Shown piece after piece: positions 44,594 to 56,849 of a DNA stretch of 64,000 nt. The notes under the pieces were generated by a model. The model saw only the letters and a program-made list of their open reading frames with translations. It was not told the DNA's origin and searched no databases. The position numbers were made by a program, and so were the translations under genes. Positions within the stretch are counted from its first letter, which is position 1. Each line of letters opens with the position of its first letter. This DNA is from Taenia hydatigena (lineage: Eukaryota; Platyhelminthes; Cestoda; Cyclophyllidea; Taeniidae): positions 434,001 to 498,000 of the forward strand of contig JADWOT020000002.1 of NCBI GenBank assembly GCA_036345935.2, written 5' to 3'.

Positions 44594-47500
44594 GTGAGCT
44601 CTCTGTCTCCTCCTCCTCCTCTTCCGCATTGCTGTGCAGCAATGGATTCGTAGAGGGTCAAAGCGCTGAGAAAGAGGAGGAGGAGGAGGAGGCAGAGGCA
44701 AAGAAGGAGTAACCATCAAGTGTAAGAAAATTACCCCCCGTCCCCATCCTCCACCCCCCCAAACGAAGAAAAAGGATAGAAAACCAAGGCATTAGAAAGA
44801 GAACGAAAGAGTATGAATGGGGATCAGGAGCCCTACCAACCACTGCCTTTCATCCCCATCTCCATGTGCACATGCAACTGCACCTGCAAAACCACCAAGT
44901 CGAGAAAAGTGAAATCGGTGAAGAGATTTGATTTGGCCAGTGGATTGAGTGGTGAACACCTGCCAGCGATTACAACAGCCTCGTCCGCCACCAATTGGTA
45001 TGCCAACGGGGTGAGTGCCAAAAAAACACGTTTTTCTCCCTCCCCCTTTCATGTCCATACATTTGAAAGAGTTCTTTTACTTGAGGTTTTGTGTTCATGA
45101 AGTCAAATTAAATGGTAGGGAGTGTTTTTTTTGCTTACTCCGTAATTTTGAGGTGGGAGTGGTCTTCTCTCAGCCTTTGATCCTATGGGGGTGGTGGAAG
45201 CCTTCGAGGAATCCACCGCGTTTTGACGGGGAAGGGATAATATGTCGTATTCCCAACCTGCGAGGTTTATTACCCACCTCTCCTACACGCAAACCCACGC
45301 CCAATCGGGTTGATCCGGTAGAGGAGGGGAGCAGAGGCTTTGCCTAATTACCTCGTCGGGACCTGCCCACCTACCCCATTTGGGCCTTCCTTGGCTTGCA
45401 CGAGATCCCAAACGATCAAGTCCTACTCCCCCAATCTCGTGTTTACTTTCCTCATTTGCCTCCGTCATGACATCTGGCTCTCAGAGCTTGTCCATATGCC
45501 ATAAACGTGAGAGGGGAGGAAAGGAGAGGAAGGGGGGAGAGCGAAGCTGACTTGTAACACCGCGTTATGAAGTAACAGGTGTAAATGAGTCGAGAGTTTT
45601 CAGTTTTTTTCCTCGAAAAATAGCGTCAGCCATGACAGATTAGGCGTTCCCCCAACGTCTCGATGATTTATCACCACCATTTGAGAAGGAGCTGTCAAAA
45701 AAAAGAGAGAAGATAGATTTTTATGATCCTTTACTGCCCAAAGGGATGCAGAAATGAGGTGGTCCCAAACAACTCCTCTCATTTATCACCTCCGACGTTG
45801 TGGACGGTGATGCAGGTGGTGGGTGATGAGAAATGACAGTTCGCTGGATTCAACAGCATTTGTTTAAATTAGCATCTCCAATCCCGAGTGGAAGTGGACA
45901 CAAATCAGCCCTACTGAAAGACCAACTCCTTTAGACCACGAAGGTAATCCTCACAGAGGAAATAATTTCACTCTCAAAGGCAAATTTATTATCATTTTTT
46001 TCTTCCCTCCCTTTTTATAGCCATGAGTTATTTAATTACCAAAGCAGCAGCAGCAGTAGTGTAGATGCTGTCATGGTGGTCTTTGAAATTGTTACCTCGT
46101 CCTCTCCTCTCCTCTCCTCCCCACGCCTCGCCTCGCCTCAGCACCAATGAGGAATGGAAGTGGAGCAACAAATTTGAACACTTAGATGGTGGATCTGGGT
46201 CAGAGAAGTTTTGTTCTTTCTATCGAAGCCTAGACGCAGAGATGTTGGGAGAGGGGAGATAGAGTTTGTCATTCTCGTGTCCTCCCCTTCCCACCTAGCG
46301 CATTGGTGACATCCCCTTGACCATGGGACTGGCTCAGTTTGACCGCTTGTCATCCAGTAGGTGTAGTAAAAAAAAAGGGCTTTTAATTTTTGTGTCAAAA
46401 TGTGACAAAAGTTGGCAGTCTGACTTGTGTTGCACTGCTTTCTATTCTCACGACAATGACTTGAGGGAGAATCTATTTTTAGGCCATAGAAATGCTGTAA
46501 TTTACACGAAAAAGGGGAAAAATGTGTGCCAGTTTTTTTCTGCATAAATCTTACTTTCACACTGCTGGGCGAATTATCGTCAGCATGGAGTTGATTGATA
46601 ACCATTCCAGAAGCGGACTGTGCTTTTCTCCACTCAATAACTTTTTTTTTTGTAAAAAGAAGGAAGGTAAAATTCAATGGTACAAAAGAATGAAGAGCAT
46701 GCAAAAAAATTACCCCCTTCTGTGAGTTGGTCAAACCGGTGAGGCCTTGGATTGAGCCGCTCAATTACCTTTCGAAGGGAAGGGGAGTTCAGCAATGCGC
46801 AATCAGTAACCGAAGTGGAGTGATGAATGTCATGCTCTCGAGGCAACCAAATGCACTAACCCCGAAGCAGTAATCATCACGACAGGCGGTGTTGTCTTCA
46901 TTTTACGAGTTTTCCCAGGTGGATGGATGGACGTAGGCATCTGTCGGAGTGTAGACACTCACTACCTTGAGAGGATGTAGTGTAGGCTACGCAGACGTGA
47001 CCTCAAGGCGGACACCGGGCTGGAAGTTTACAAAATCTTTCATTTATTCCAAAATAAATATTGGGCAATGTATCACCATTTGGACCAGTGACCATAATGA
47101 CCGCCCATTTTAGGACAAAATACCTCTTTAATAATGTCATCTAAATAAAAAAATCTCAATTTTGACTGTTTTGGACATAAAAAGTGAACCACACGAAAAT
47201 GTTACTCACTTCCAAAAAATGCGCCGCTTAAATAATTTAAGTAGCAAGTGGTCACTATTACCACCATCTACACCAATAAGCACCTTTTCCTCTTATTGAG
47301 GTACTAGTGGCTGCTTGTAGTCATTGATAGACAAGTGAATGTGTGAGTGGGCGCCCAAAACCTCCTTCTGTACATCCTTACTAAGTGTGTTGGGCGGTGG
47401 AACGAACACAAAGCCCACAGAATCCCTTCGAAGGTAGTGGATAAATCACTGCACAAAGAGCGCTTGCCGCATCAATAAAATCCAAAAGATCCATCCGGGC

Positions 47501-50500
47501 AAAACGATTTTTCGTGTCGGTCGAAAAAGTGTCAAGATGACAGTGCTTTCTAGTCCTTCAAAATCAAATCTCTTTTACTACAGGAACAAGTTACGGAGAA
47601 ATCGGAGACCTTCCAGCCACATCCTTCAATGCTTCCACTAATTCGACCGGCGGATACCCCCACGAAGGAGTCGCCACCCGCCCACGTGGAGGATGCAGAA
47701 ATTCAGACTGAGTTGGTTGACCTGCGATCGAGGGAGAAGGAGCTCAATCGACTCATGCAACTTCTTCAGGTGCCTTTTCACCTTCCCAAATTACGTACTG
47801 CCTTGATTCTCTGCACTGTTGCCACCTCAAGAGGTCTAGCTATTAAAGGGAGGGGAACATGATCAGGAAGGAGTAGAGTCCTGCTGAAATACGCGTCAGC
47901 GCCGACTCAAGGCTTGACAAGCCTCTCCGATGTATGGATAAGGAGGTTCTATGAGCTCAAAAAAGTAGTCAACTATCAGCTCTAAAGATGATAAACACAT
48001 CAGTTCCCTGAATTATTTGTATCGCGCTATCTCGTCCTTCCTTTAAAAGGAAATCCACTCATGAAGCTCAGATCAGTGGTGGACGAAGTTGGGGGGACCG
48101 AGACCTTCAAATTAAGCCCAAACAATAAAGCCCATCTTTAAAGCTTGCCTTTTATCTCCCCTCTTCTCCAAAAGAAAGTAAAAAGGATGTGCAGACCCAC
48201 TGGTACCACACCGAGGCCTGTGGGACTGAAAGAGCGCATTCATGGAGGCAACACGGCTGAGGGAAAGAGAGAAGAGTTAACACAGTACAAAAAATGAAGG
48301 AGATCATAAAATATCTAAGCTCTTTGTAACCTTTGAGGTGGTGAGTGGGACCAAGACCGATGCATAATTTATGCCCAAAACCTCAAACTCCAACTCTGAT
48401 TGGTACTTTTTCCTCTCGCAGTCATAAAACAGGCTCGAGTGCACTTAAATGGCTAAAAATATTTTTTTACCTAGCATTTTTCCTACTTTCCAATTGCTGT
48501 GATGAATTTATTTTTAGTTTGAATGCTTGGAGTGTCTAATTTGCAGTTCCCGCCCTTTTTTATTTTGCCGCCACGTTCGGCGCGAGAGCTCATTTAAACA
48601 ACTCCATGTGTGTATTAGGCTTTTTGGCCTTTCGACGCATCGAAATCTCCCAAATTTGAGAGTAAAAGGCCATTTAAAATTGAAATATTTGTAAAAGATG
48701 TCATCATGACAACTGGGCTAAAAGAGAATCGAAGGTAGGCGTAAAAGAGGTCAAAGTAGCTCATTAGGCGTGGCAACTCACTTAAGGCCGGACGTCACGA
48801 CTTTGTCATGTCATTTCCTCTTGATCCATAGCGCTTGCGCGACTTCCTTTGAAGGGTTCGGCCACACCTCTGGTTGGGTGTTTTGCGACACGAAGGATAG
48901 GAATTGCCGATGTGCCTGATATGAGAGGCTGAAAAGGAAAGGAAATTGGTGAAGGGAGGAACTAGAAGGGTCCTGTAGATTGGTAGAGGCTCTTTATGCA
49001 GCGCATAAACCTTAAAATGTGGGATTTTGTTTGCTTGTCCCAGTCAATTCTGACATGGGAGACTTTTGATGCATCAGGTGGTGTCTCAACTGTCTCGCCC
49101 GTTTCGTCTCACAAGGGACAACAAGTATCCCTAAGGAGGAGGTGTGTGGTTAAGCAGTACTCCTGGGACTTGGAAGTTGCAAGAGCGTGAAATTCCCCTC
49201 CCATTCGGGCTTAGACGACTGCCTTCAAGGTGCACTGACATTTTGAGGGAGGAAAAGTTAATGGCAGGCTTGACAGTCTAGGTTGATCTGTTGTTGACTC
49301 TGTCAGTGACACACACACGAAGCTTTCAAAAGGCTTGACAATCCGGACGATACCAAATGTTCCAGAATGCCCTTCCTCCTGTCTCTCTCTCACGGTTTAG
49401 GTGTCAGCAAATGTCAACTCTTCCACTCCATTCCCATGCCCATCAAATATCGCGAAGCTCGAGAATCCACATTATTGAGGTGCTCAAAGAATCCAAAAAA
49501 TCCAAAAATCTATTTTTTTAGAGAATAAATAGTTTAATTTTACGTAGTAGCTGACCACTACGTAAAATTTATCCTTACTTAGTGCACAATTCCTGTCCAT
49601 TAACGCTTTCACTTTAATGCAGAGGACACGAAGAGAAATACTCGAATTTATTTGAAGGAGGTGGGGGTTAAAAGACCGAGAAAGGAGATCTTTACGCGTG
49701 AAAATAGTCCCGCCTCTCCCAGCTCAGCTCCCAGCTCAGCTCTCATCCTTTTCCCAAGATTTATCATCCCTTTCCTTCTCCTTCCCTACTTTTTCCCATC
49801 AAAGGCGGCTGTAGAACTCGTGGATCAGCTGAACGGAAGAAAAATTTGTGCATGTATCGGCAGCACAGGCTATTCTTCAACGGCATTAGGGAGGCAACAG
49901 CTCACCTTTTTCACCCTCAGAGGCCGTGATGGAGACAGAAGAATACCATGCGGCTGCAATTACAAAACGCGGTAGCCTAAAGTGAGGAATAAGCAAGTCC
50001 TTGCACACATAAATCATCTTTAATTTAGTGCTCACCCACTGGCACACTTTGATCCAGGAAAAGCCTAAAAGTTGAGCTCATTTGGGAAATAGATGTCCTC
50101 CCGTGCACCCCGAATCGCTGGACCCATTTCCAACCACGGATTTCTCCTCCCCCTTGTTCCTACTGAAGTGCATTCCATGCTGAATTCCATGCTAATTGGT
50201 TAAGCGCACTACTTAAATTAAAATGCATTTATAAGTAGTCAGGAGAGGAGAGGAAGGAGAGAGCTGCTGTTTTGTCCTTGTATTCGCTTCTGTTCCATCT
50301 TGATTGATATAGCAATTAATGGAGGAAGTGCCAAAGTTTCTCGTGATTTTTTTCAAATTTTTGTAAGCGATTAAGCTATTTCCTCCAATTCCTGCTGTTG
50401 ATTGCAACACGGATGCTCGCGTTTTTTAATGACACAGAATTCACGAAATGTCTTGCATGAACAACAACAACGACTGCAATCCACTGCCAAGCGCAAAAAC

Positions 50501-53500
50501 GATCAGAGCCAACAGACCGAGCCGCTGCCACAGTGCCTATTTCAAGCTTTCGACGACGTGGTAACCCAACAGCCCCTCGTTGCACCACCTTTCGCTTATA
50601 GTCAGTCAGCTACTATGCCTTCCATCACCTCCACTGCGCCAACCGGTCTGTCTACTACGACGGCGACAGCAACGCTGACAGCGACAACGCTGCGCGAGAG
50701 AATTCAGGTGTCTTTCGGTGCCTCGCAGGAGAAAACAAATCTCATTTCAGCGGCTTTTATCCACCGCCTCAAGCAGAGGGTGCAGCAACGCCGAGAGGAG
50801 GTGACAATCAGTGAGGAGAGGCTCGTGATCGAGGACAGATTATCGTCGTCGGAGGAGGAGGAGGAAGAGGAAGGAGAGGAACGTGTGGAATTTCAGACCG
50901 CAAGGCGATTCAAACCAAGGCGCTCAAGGGGACCAGTAAGTCTACTTTTTATTCGTTTTGGTTGCAACCATTTGAAGATGAAATCATAGCATGCCAAATA
51001 AGTGGTGTGGGGCATACTACTTACGATCACTCAGTAGAGCGCTGCATAGCTACAGGGTTTGACGAGTAGGAAGTATCGCTGAGAGCGGAGATTCGACCCC
51101 CAGCAGCACTTCAACCACGCCACAGATCCGCATGTCTTCCTCACTCAAAACGACCCTTTTTTTCACTACTCGTACTGTCTACAGAAAAAAGAAAGGCAGA
51201 TAGATCGGGCAAGAGAATACCATGTTCCCTCTTTTACAACCGGCAACTCGTAAAAACACTGTCCATAAAAGCTGACCATAAAATTGGCATAGGACAGCAG
51301 TAAGTAAGTCGGCCCAAGCTAGAACTAGTGCGGGTGGGCGCATGCCCAACGAATCACGGACTGTGGAAAAGGGAGACAATGAATTGACTAAAGTGTGCTC
51401 GACAAGAAACCCTTTTTTTTCTGGAGAAATTCAAAACGTCTTCTGTTCCTGTTCAAAAAACTCGCTGGCAGAGCAGCAGCATACAGCTACTAAAGTTTTG
51501 ATTGCCGTCTGACGAAGTTTGTTTGTGTGGGGTTGAAATAGATGTGTGGCCGTCTGTCTGTGTGGCGACACGAAGTTTGGGCGCCTCATTCCTTAGCTAC
51601 ATTCACATAAAGCGCTTCTTCGTGTTGGGTGATTTTTACAGCCTAAATACAAAGCAGTCTTGCATCTTACCGCTGCCATGTCTGCCGTTGGGTGGTAGAG
51701 AAGTCGAAATTGAGCCAGTATTAACTTGCCCATTGTAGTGACCTACCGTCTCCCCTGCTTAGGTCGCCGCCTTAGAGAGCCCAAGCCTCAAAGCCAATCG
51801 CATACACTCAGTATGCTAAAATTGAATGTTCTCTTCAGTCCTCACATTCTAAATGAAAGGCAGTCAATTGCATCCGTAACATTTGGTTACTGACGCAAAA
51901 AAATGTCAGCTTAATGACGTGCCGTGTGCTGGGATTCGAGTCGCTAATTTAATTTAAGTAGCATTCACCACCTTTTGGTGGGTCATTTATAAAGTAATAG
52001 AGAAGTCGAAGCTTTCGTAATGCCGACAATTCGCTTCCCTTTACTGTCAATACTTTACAAGTTCATAGCTTTTTTTGTTGGAGGAAAATAAAAAGAAATT
52101 TTCTCATACCTCCCAAACGGTGTCCTTGGATGCTACCACCTAAGCGGCCAGATTCGAATTCATCAAACCGGGCTGACAGCCTCGACGTTGCGCTTTGAGG
52201 TGCATGAAATATTTCTGTCATTCAAGAATAGAAATGTCAGTTTTATGCTAGTTTAAGCCTTTTCATGTAAAGCTGGCATTTGGATTGGGCGTGGTTGGCC
52301 ATCCAACCTCATCATCTCGACAACAAATCTTCCAGGATGAAGGAGGCTCATCTACTCTTATTTTAAGCGGCGAAGAGCTCTTGCGTGCTTTGGTGTGTCT
52401 CTGTCTCTCACACTCCCCGACACATCCCCACATCTCAACAGGTCTTGTTGCACATCGTGCTATCCTACCCTTCGACGGGAGAGAGAGAGAGGGCAAGAGT
52501 GCCATCTTACACACCAACTATTTTCAGATTTCAGCAAGAAAAGAGCAAAGATAAGAATAAATTGAATGCTACCTCCTCTATCACTTGCATAATTAACTAT
52601 CATCGTTGATCTCTGTAAGGGACGTAAAAAATCGCATACGAATATTTTATGAGGCTGTGATATTATCGTACTCCCATGTCCGAGAACGTTAGAGGTGGAT
52701 AGAAACGTTTCCAAAAATAAGTTTTTTTTTACCCTAAAGGAAGAGATGCCCTCAAGCTGGATCATAAATGGGCAGGATGGTAATAAATTGACTACACTGC
52801 ATTGCCACTTGGAGGCGAAAGTTACCAATTAGTAGTCTCTGACTGTCAGTTAGAGCGCTCTGTGAAGGCGGGAAAGAATGATCGATTGGAGTTGTCTCCT
52901 GAAACCCTGAAAATGACAAAAGGGAGATCAGTAAAGATAAGAGATGCTTCATATACTACTCATTTAGGTGTGATTAGTGCGGTTGGGCCTTCGATCAGTT
53001 CAAAGTTTGTCACATGAGGCTCATACAATTAAAAATTGGTCTGAAGGTAGGCTCGACGACCAACGGGGAGGGTTTCCGGCCCCGTGTAACTCACAGAAAT
53101 CCTTCCCAGTGAATGGAGGGTTCGTTGTGCGTACAAAGGAAAATAAAACCAGCTTTTTTGGAGTGATTGCGAGTCAACGACATTCTTTGCTACAAAGAGT
53201 ATCAAGCATTACTAGAAGTCACACATGATTCTCAATGAAAGCCACCATCACCACATCACCAGTGCATAGAAAATAAAGCAGGCAGTATAGAGAGAAAAGA
53301 CTAAAAGTGGTCTTTAGTTCCACGAATTAGCAACAAAGTTACAAACGCAAGCTCATCACGCCTAGACAATGATGAAAAACGGTGATAAGGCCTATATCAT
53401 CTAAAGCAGACCTTTTTTAGGAACGTTTTGGCACATACTCAGCCCCGGTGGGATGAAGAAATAAAATTTATGTGCTCTTGCCTGACCATAAAATCAAGTT

Positions 53501-56500
53501 TGCAGGTGTCTGCCGTGTAAAACTTTCTCAAAATTATTTACAGATAGAACTCTACAAACAATCACCTCCGTTCCGTTGGTTGCATTCCCTTCTTTTTAAC
53601 GATTGATGAAATGCCAAACTCTTCCGTAGCAAACAAATTTTCAAGACCCCCCATGAAGGCTTTCACACTTCATCGAGGCCAAAATAACTTCAAATTGGTC
53701 ACCTTCCAATCAGTTCTAGCTACAAAATTAGCGAATTGTTAAGTTTTTTGGTTCAATTTTGGTCTTTGCAAAACCTTTCTTTCCAATTATCAATCTTGTC
53801 GTGGAGGAGGAGGGCAAAAAGCGCGTTCGCGTTCTTGAGTGAAAATTAAGGCATTAAAAATTAGTCCATGAGTGCCGAAATTTATGGTAGCCGTAAAAGT
53901 TATCTAAAAACAAACAGCCGGAGGAAAGCTATTACAGGCTCTCCTGATATTTCAATTAATTTATTAATTAATTTTAATGGCCGACCCGGAAGTAAGCTTC
54001 CACTTCTGGTTTATCTTGCAATGGGATTAACAAATGAGGCATGGAACCAAACGCAATGTTCTTCCTTGGAATTGTAGGAGACGTGGTAAGAGCAAAAATC
54101 GCACACATGCAGATTCTTATTTTGTTTAGCATTCAATAACAGCATCATAAAGTTAAGTTACTTTGGTGGTTTGGTAGTATGACAATGGCCATTGCCTCCT
54201 TTCCAAATTCCCCCAGTAGCGTCTAGTTCATCGTTTAAGACGAAAATTGTCATTCATCGTTAAGCATTTGACGCATCTTGTTTTCGAGCTAGCGAGTGAC
54301 AGATAAACCAGGTGGTACATATAAACAATCTTTAACCAAGCACATTGCATAACTGCCCTAAAGACCTGGTTCACCGATTCGTTCACTCCTAAACGAATTA
54401 GTTAGGTACTCTCGTCCCGAAATATTGTCAGAGTAAAGGTGGCTTCACAAGCATAGATCATCAGTAGTTAAATGTCTATCAGAAAACAATATTAGTTCTT
54501 ATTCAGTATAAAAACAAGCGCACAGACAACTGGCGGACAAATCACTCTTTGCCAAATTCTATTGACAGTGGAATGCCAGGTTGCAGTTGACGATCACGCA
54601 GTAATGTAATGACCGATTTAATCTGGCAAAGCGTTTTACGACACTAATTATGAGCTAAAAATGCTAGGATGGAATCAATTTATGCATGCTTACATTTCCT
54701 CACAGCAAGTTTTGCTGCTACGTGAAAACACTGGGTGAATTAACTAGTTTGCAGTCACTAGTGCATATGAATTATTTACCTACATCGCCAACTTGCTATT
54801 CTCAGGTGGAGCAAGAGATTGTGAGGTAGTTCTCTCGGCCTCCGATTGGTTAAATAATCTGGTTAAAGTAAGCAAATTTTTATTCTCAGCTGGTATTTCC
54901 GGTGACAGAGCTTTGGCCGTGTTAGGAAGGCGTGGTACTAGGATAAACGTCGTCTCGCCTTCTTTCTGTCTCATTTAAAGGCAGGTGTTTTTTTCAGAGG
55001 AAAATTTGTCATTAGCATTTTGGCTTTGCCTACTTACTATACGCTTCGGGAATTAAAAAGCTGTGATCTCATTATGTTCAAAAAGCCGGCGCCATTACGT
55101 TGTCTGAACTTTCGCATATTTTAAAATATTTTTATTAGTAGTAATAATCAATGCGCGAATCCGTTTATCTCCATGTGAGTGTTTAATTACATGCTCAATT
55201 CACCCGCCAGAAGTTGTACTTCCATTGGAGGGCTTTGACACCTAGGTTTACTGTAAGTTAGTAAGTAGTATATTCATCATCGCCATTGTTAATGATACAA
55301 TCCTATCTGACAAGGGATTATACATCCCACTTTTAGTCGTTTTCAAAAACCTCGGTTAGTACGAAAGCCCGGAATGTCATGTTCCGCCACCCCAATCAAA
55401 GTACCGCCTGAATAGATCATAAGAGCCGCCTTAGCTAGGTGCCCATTTTTAACAATGGCAAAGTACTGCATTTCAGGATATTAACAAGTCCCTCGTTAAT
55501 TATTGCAGTCCATCTCCCGAAGAGCTCATCCCCTTCCGCACCATCGAGGCAGCCTAGGCAACAGCAGCGCCACTTCACCCAAACTGACGACCAGTCTGGC
55601 GGCGCTGTCCCTACGATCGTCTCCACCACCACCACCAGCTCCACCCTGCACCAAACGACATCATCTCCCACCTCCGACACCTGTGCTGAAGGCCCTATGT
55701 CAGGAGGCAGACGATCTACTTCCCCTAACCCCAACGACTGCCAACCTGACCCCGCCTCCTCCTGCCTTCACTTCAGCCGCCTCCTTTAAACGACGCGTCA
55801 ATTTCGCCGCCACTACTCAAGTGGATGGAATGATCTCACCGACGCAGTTACAAAACCGATCACCGGATGAGACCGAGGGAGTGGTAAAAATCAAGCCGGC
55901 GATTAAGAAGGCGGATGTGAAGGATGCCGATGCTGTGGTGAATGGAAAACGACCTATGTGAGTTGGCTGACTAAACGTTTCAATATTTTGGGGAAAAAAG
56001 AGGCGCGATGTGTTGCTTGGACCTAATAAAAGTGATTTCAGCGAGTCGGATATTAGCTGATGGCCTAACTTCAGTCCCATAGCTGTAGACTGTCGCTCTA
56101 GAGAATTGTGTCGAGATGGGTGATGATTAAGGACATTAAAATGGGGACACTTCGCTGGAAACCGACGAAATCCGATAAAGGACTTACCAACTACCGCGCT
56201 TATTCACAAGGCCGTGTAGAATGAACTGCCTATCGAATCGGATGAGCTAAAATTGTAGTGGATCAATGTTCCTGCCCATAGAAGACAATCACTTCCATGC
56301 TAAACTTGGGTCAAAGGCGGACGCTGAGTATCTTTTTGTTTTTGACTTTCTTTAAGAGGCTGGCGGCCGTGCAACGGTTTGAAAGACAGGTAGTGAGTCC
56401 TAGAGTTGTGACAGAAGTGGAGGGATCCAGATGAGGCATTCGACCGGCTATATCGGCTGGCATGGAGTATGGAAGACGTGCTCTCTAAAAACAAAAAAAA

Positions 56501-56652
56501 AAATTAGAGAAACAAACGAAAAACGTGGCAGTATTTACTTTAATTCCTTCAATCTTCCCAGATCTCAACGATCCGTGGCATTCGTGGACGAAATCGACTC
56601 CAAGAAATTATGCAACACCGACAAGGAAGCCGGAGGGAAGAAGATGAATTAA
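44483..56652 (+). CDS. Gene B: unrecognised low-complexity, partly coiled-coil protein
   Basis: Plus-strand gene assembled from exons at (44,483-44,593), 44,813-45,010, 47,584-47,769, 50,438-50,935, 55,509-55,957 and 56,562-56,652. The first five are all phase 0 at entry, and the last junction is phase 2/2, ending in a TAA. Visible protein features, in order: a Cys-rich N-terminal piece, a charged helix likely to form a coiled coil, a Thr/Ala-rich and then acidic region with basic flanks, a long Pro/Ser-rich region, and a short polar C-terminus. No catalytic motif or known domain is visible, so I give no function. A scaffold or cytoskeletal protein is possible. More exons may lie in the 2.5-4.6 kb introns. 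Confidence 0.6.
44674..44692. repeat. (GGA)n microsatellite
   Basis: Six GGA-type units just upstream of the gene B exon at 44,813. Confidence 0.85.
44813..45010 (+). CDS. Gene B exon with possible start codon
   Basis: Begins MNGDQEPYQPLPFIPISMCT followed by CNCTCKTTKSRKVKSVKRF and LASGLSGEHLPAIT, ending at a clean GTGAGT donor. 66 codons, phase 0 out. The frame is also open back to 44,789, where a weak acceptor (ACCAAG) would make this an internal exon starting ALERERKS. The Cys-x-Cys cluster followed by a basic patch is the main feature. Confidence 0.5.
45011..47583. other. Gene B intron
   Basis: No further exon supported. It holds a CCTCT tract at 46,101-46,119 and one copy of TTTAAGTAGCA at 47,236. 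A 208-codon minus-strand frame at 46,138-46,764 looks non-coding. Confidence 0.45.
46101..46119. repeat. CCTCT simple repeat
   Basis: Tandem CCTCT units in the first large gene B intron. Confidence 0.85.
47584..47769 (+). CDS. Gene B exon with coiled-coil segment
   Basis: A strong acceptor (CTCTTTTACTACAG) and a GTGCCT donor enclose 62 codons, phase 0/0. The second half, EDAEIQTELVDLRSREKELN then RLMQLLQ, has heptad-like hydrophobic spacing with many charges and should form a coiled coil. Confidence 0.72.
47770..50437. other. Gene B intron
   Basis: A candidate exon start at 49,805 (a very good polypyrimidine tract, then AAVELVDQLNGRKICA) has no donor in the required phase. Otherwise featureless. 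Confidence 0.4.
50438..50935 (+). CDS. Gene B largest exon: Thr-rich then acidic region
   Basis: 498 bp, phase 0/0, acceptor AATGACACAG, donor GTAAGT. Gln-rich start (HEQQQRLQSTAKRKNDQSQQ), a Ser/Thr/Ala-rich middle, a helix (AAFIHRLKQRVQQRREEV) and a run of seven Glu after LSSSE. It ends in the basic ARRFKPRRSRGP. The GAG/GAA tract underlying the Glu run is a coding microsatellite and could vary in length. Confidence 0.75.
50936..55508. other. Gene B intron
   Basis: 4.6 kb, AT-rich, one copy of TTTAAGTAGCA at 51,953. An open frame near 54,800-54,978 after CTATTCTCAG (start GGARDCEVVLSASDWLNNL) has no fitting donor. No other exon is supported. Confidence 0.45.
55509..55957 (+). CDS. Gene B Pro/Ser-rich exon
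   Basis: 449 bp after GTTAATTATTGCAG; donor GTGAGT, phase 0 in and 2 out. Pro-rich runs (SSPPPPPAPP, LTPPPPAF) that could bind SH3 or EVH1 domains, then a basic segment (FKRRVNF) and a Lys-rich helix (IKPAIKKADVKDADAV). A second plus frame is also open here because of the codon bias; the phase of the last exon decides. Confidence 0.7.
56562..56652 (+). CDS. Gene B last exon and stop
   Basis: The acceptor TCAATCTTCCCAG is entered in phase 2, giving SQRSVAFVDEIDSKKLCNTD then KEAGGKKMN and TAA. A phase 0 reading is open longer but does not fit the previous exon. The poly(A) signal 188 bp on supports this as the gene end. Confidence 0.65.
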
Positions 56653-56839
56653 TGCAAGTTTTTACCACAATTATAATCACGCCAAGTGTATTCTAGTCTT
56701 TTCACCCCATAAAAATTTATTTTCGTCCTCTATTATAGATGAATTTCAAAACAACTTTCTGATATTCTGACTGGTTAATTTTAAGGCTGCTCTTATCCAA
56801 TCAAAAAAGGGGATTCTTGAGTTCCTTTCATCAATAAGC

Positions 56840-56845
56840 AATAAA
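56840..56845 (+). terminator. Poly(A) signal of gene B
   Basis: AATAAA 188 bp after the stop codon at 56,652, in an A-rich context. Confidence 0.55.
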
Positions 56846-56849
56846 AAGG

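Noticed and set aside
46138..46764. 208-codon minus-strand open frame, the second longest in the window
   Set aside because: No domain, many Cys/His/Phe in no pattern, T-tract codons, and antisense to a gene B intron; looks like chance.
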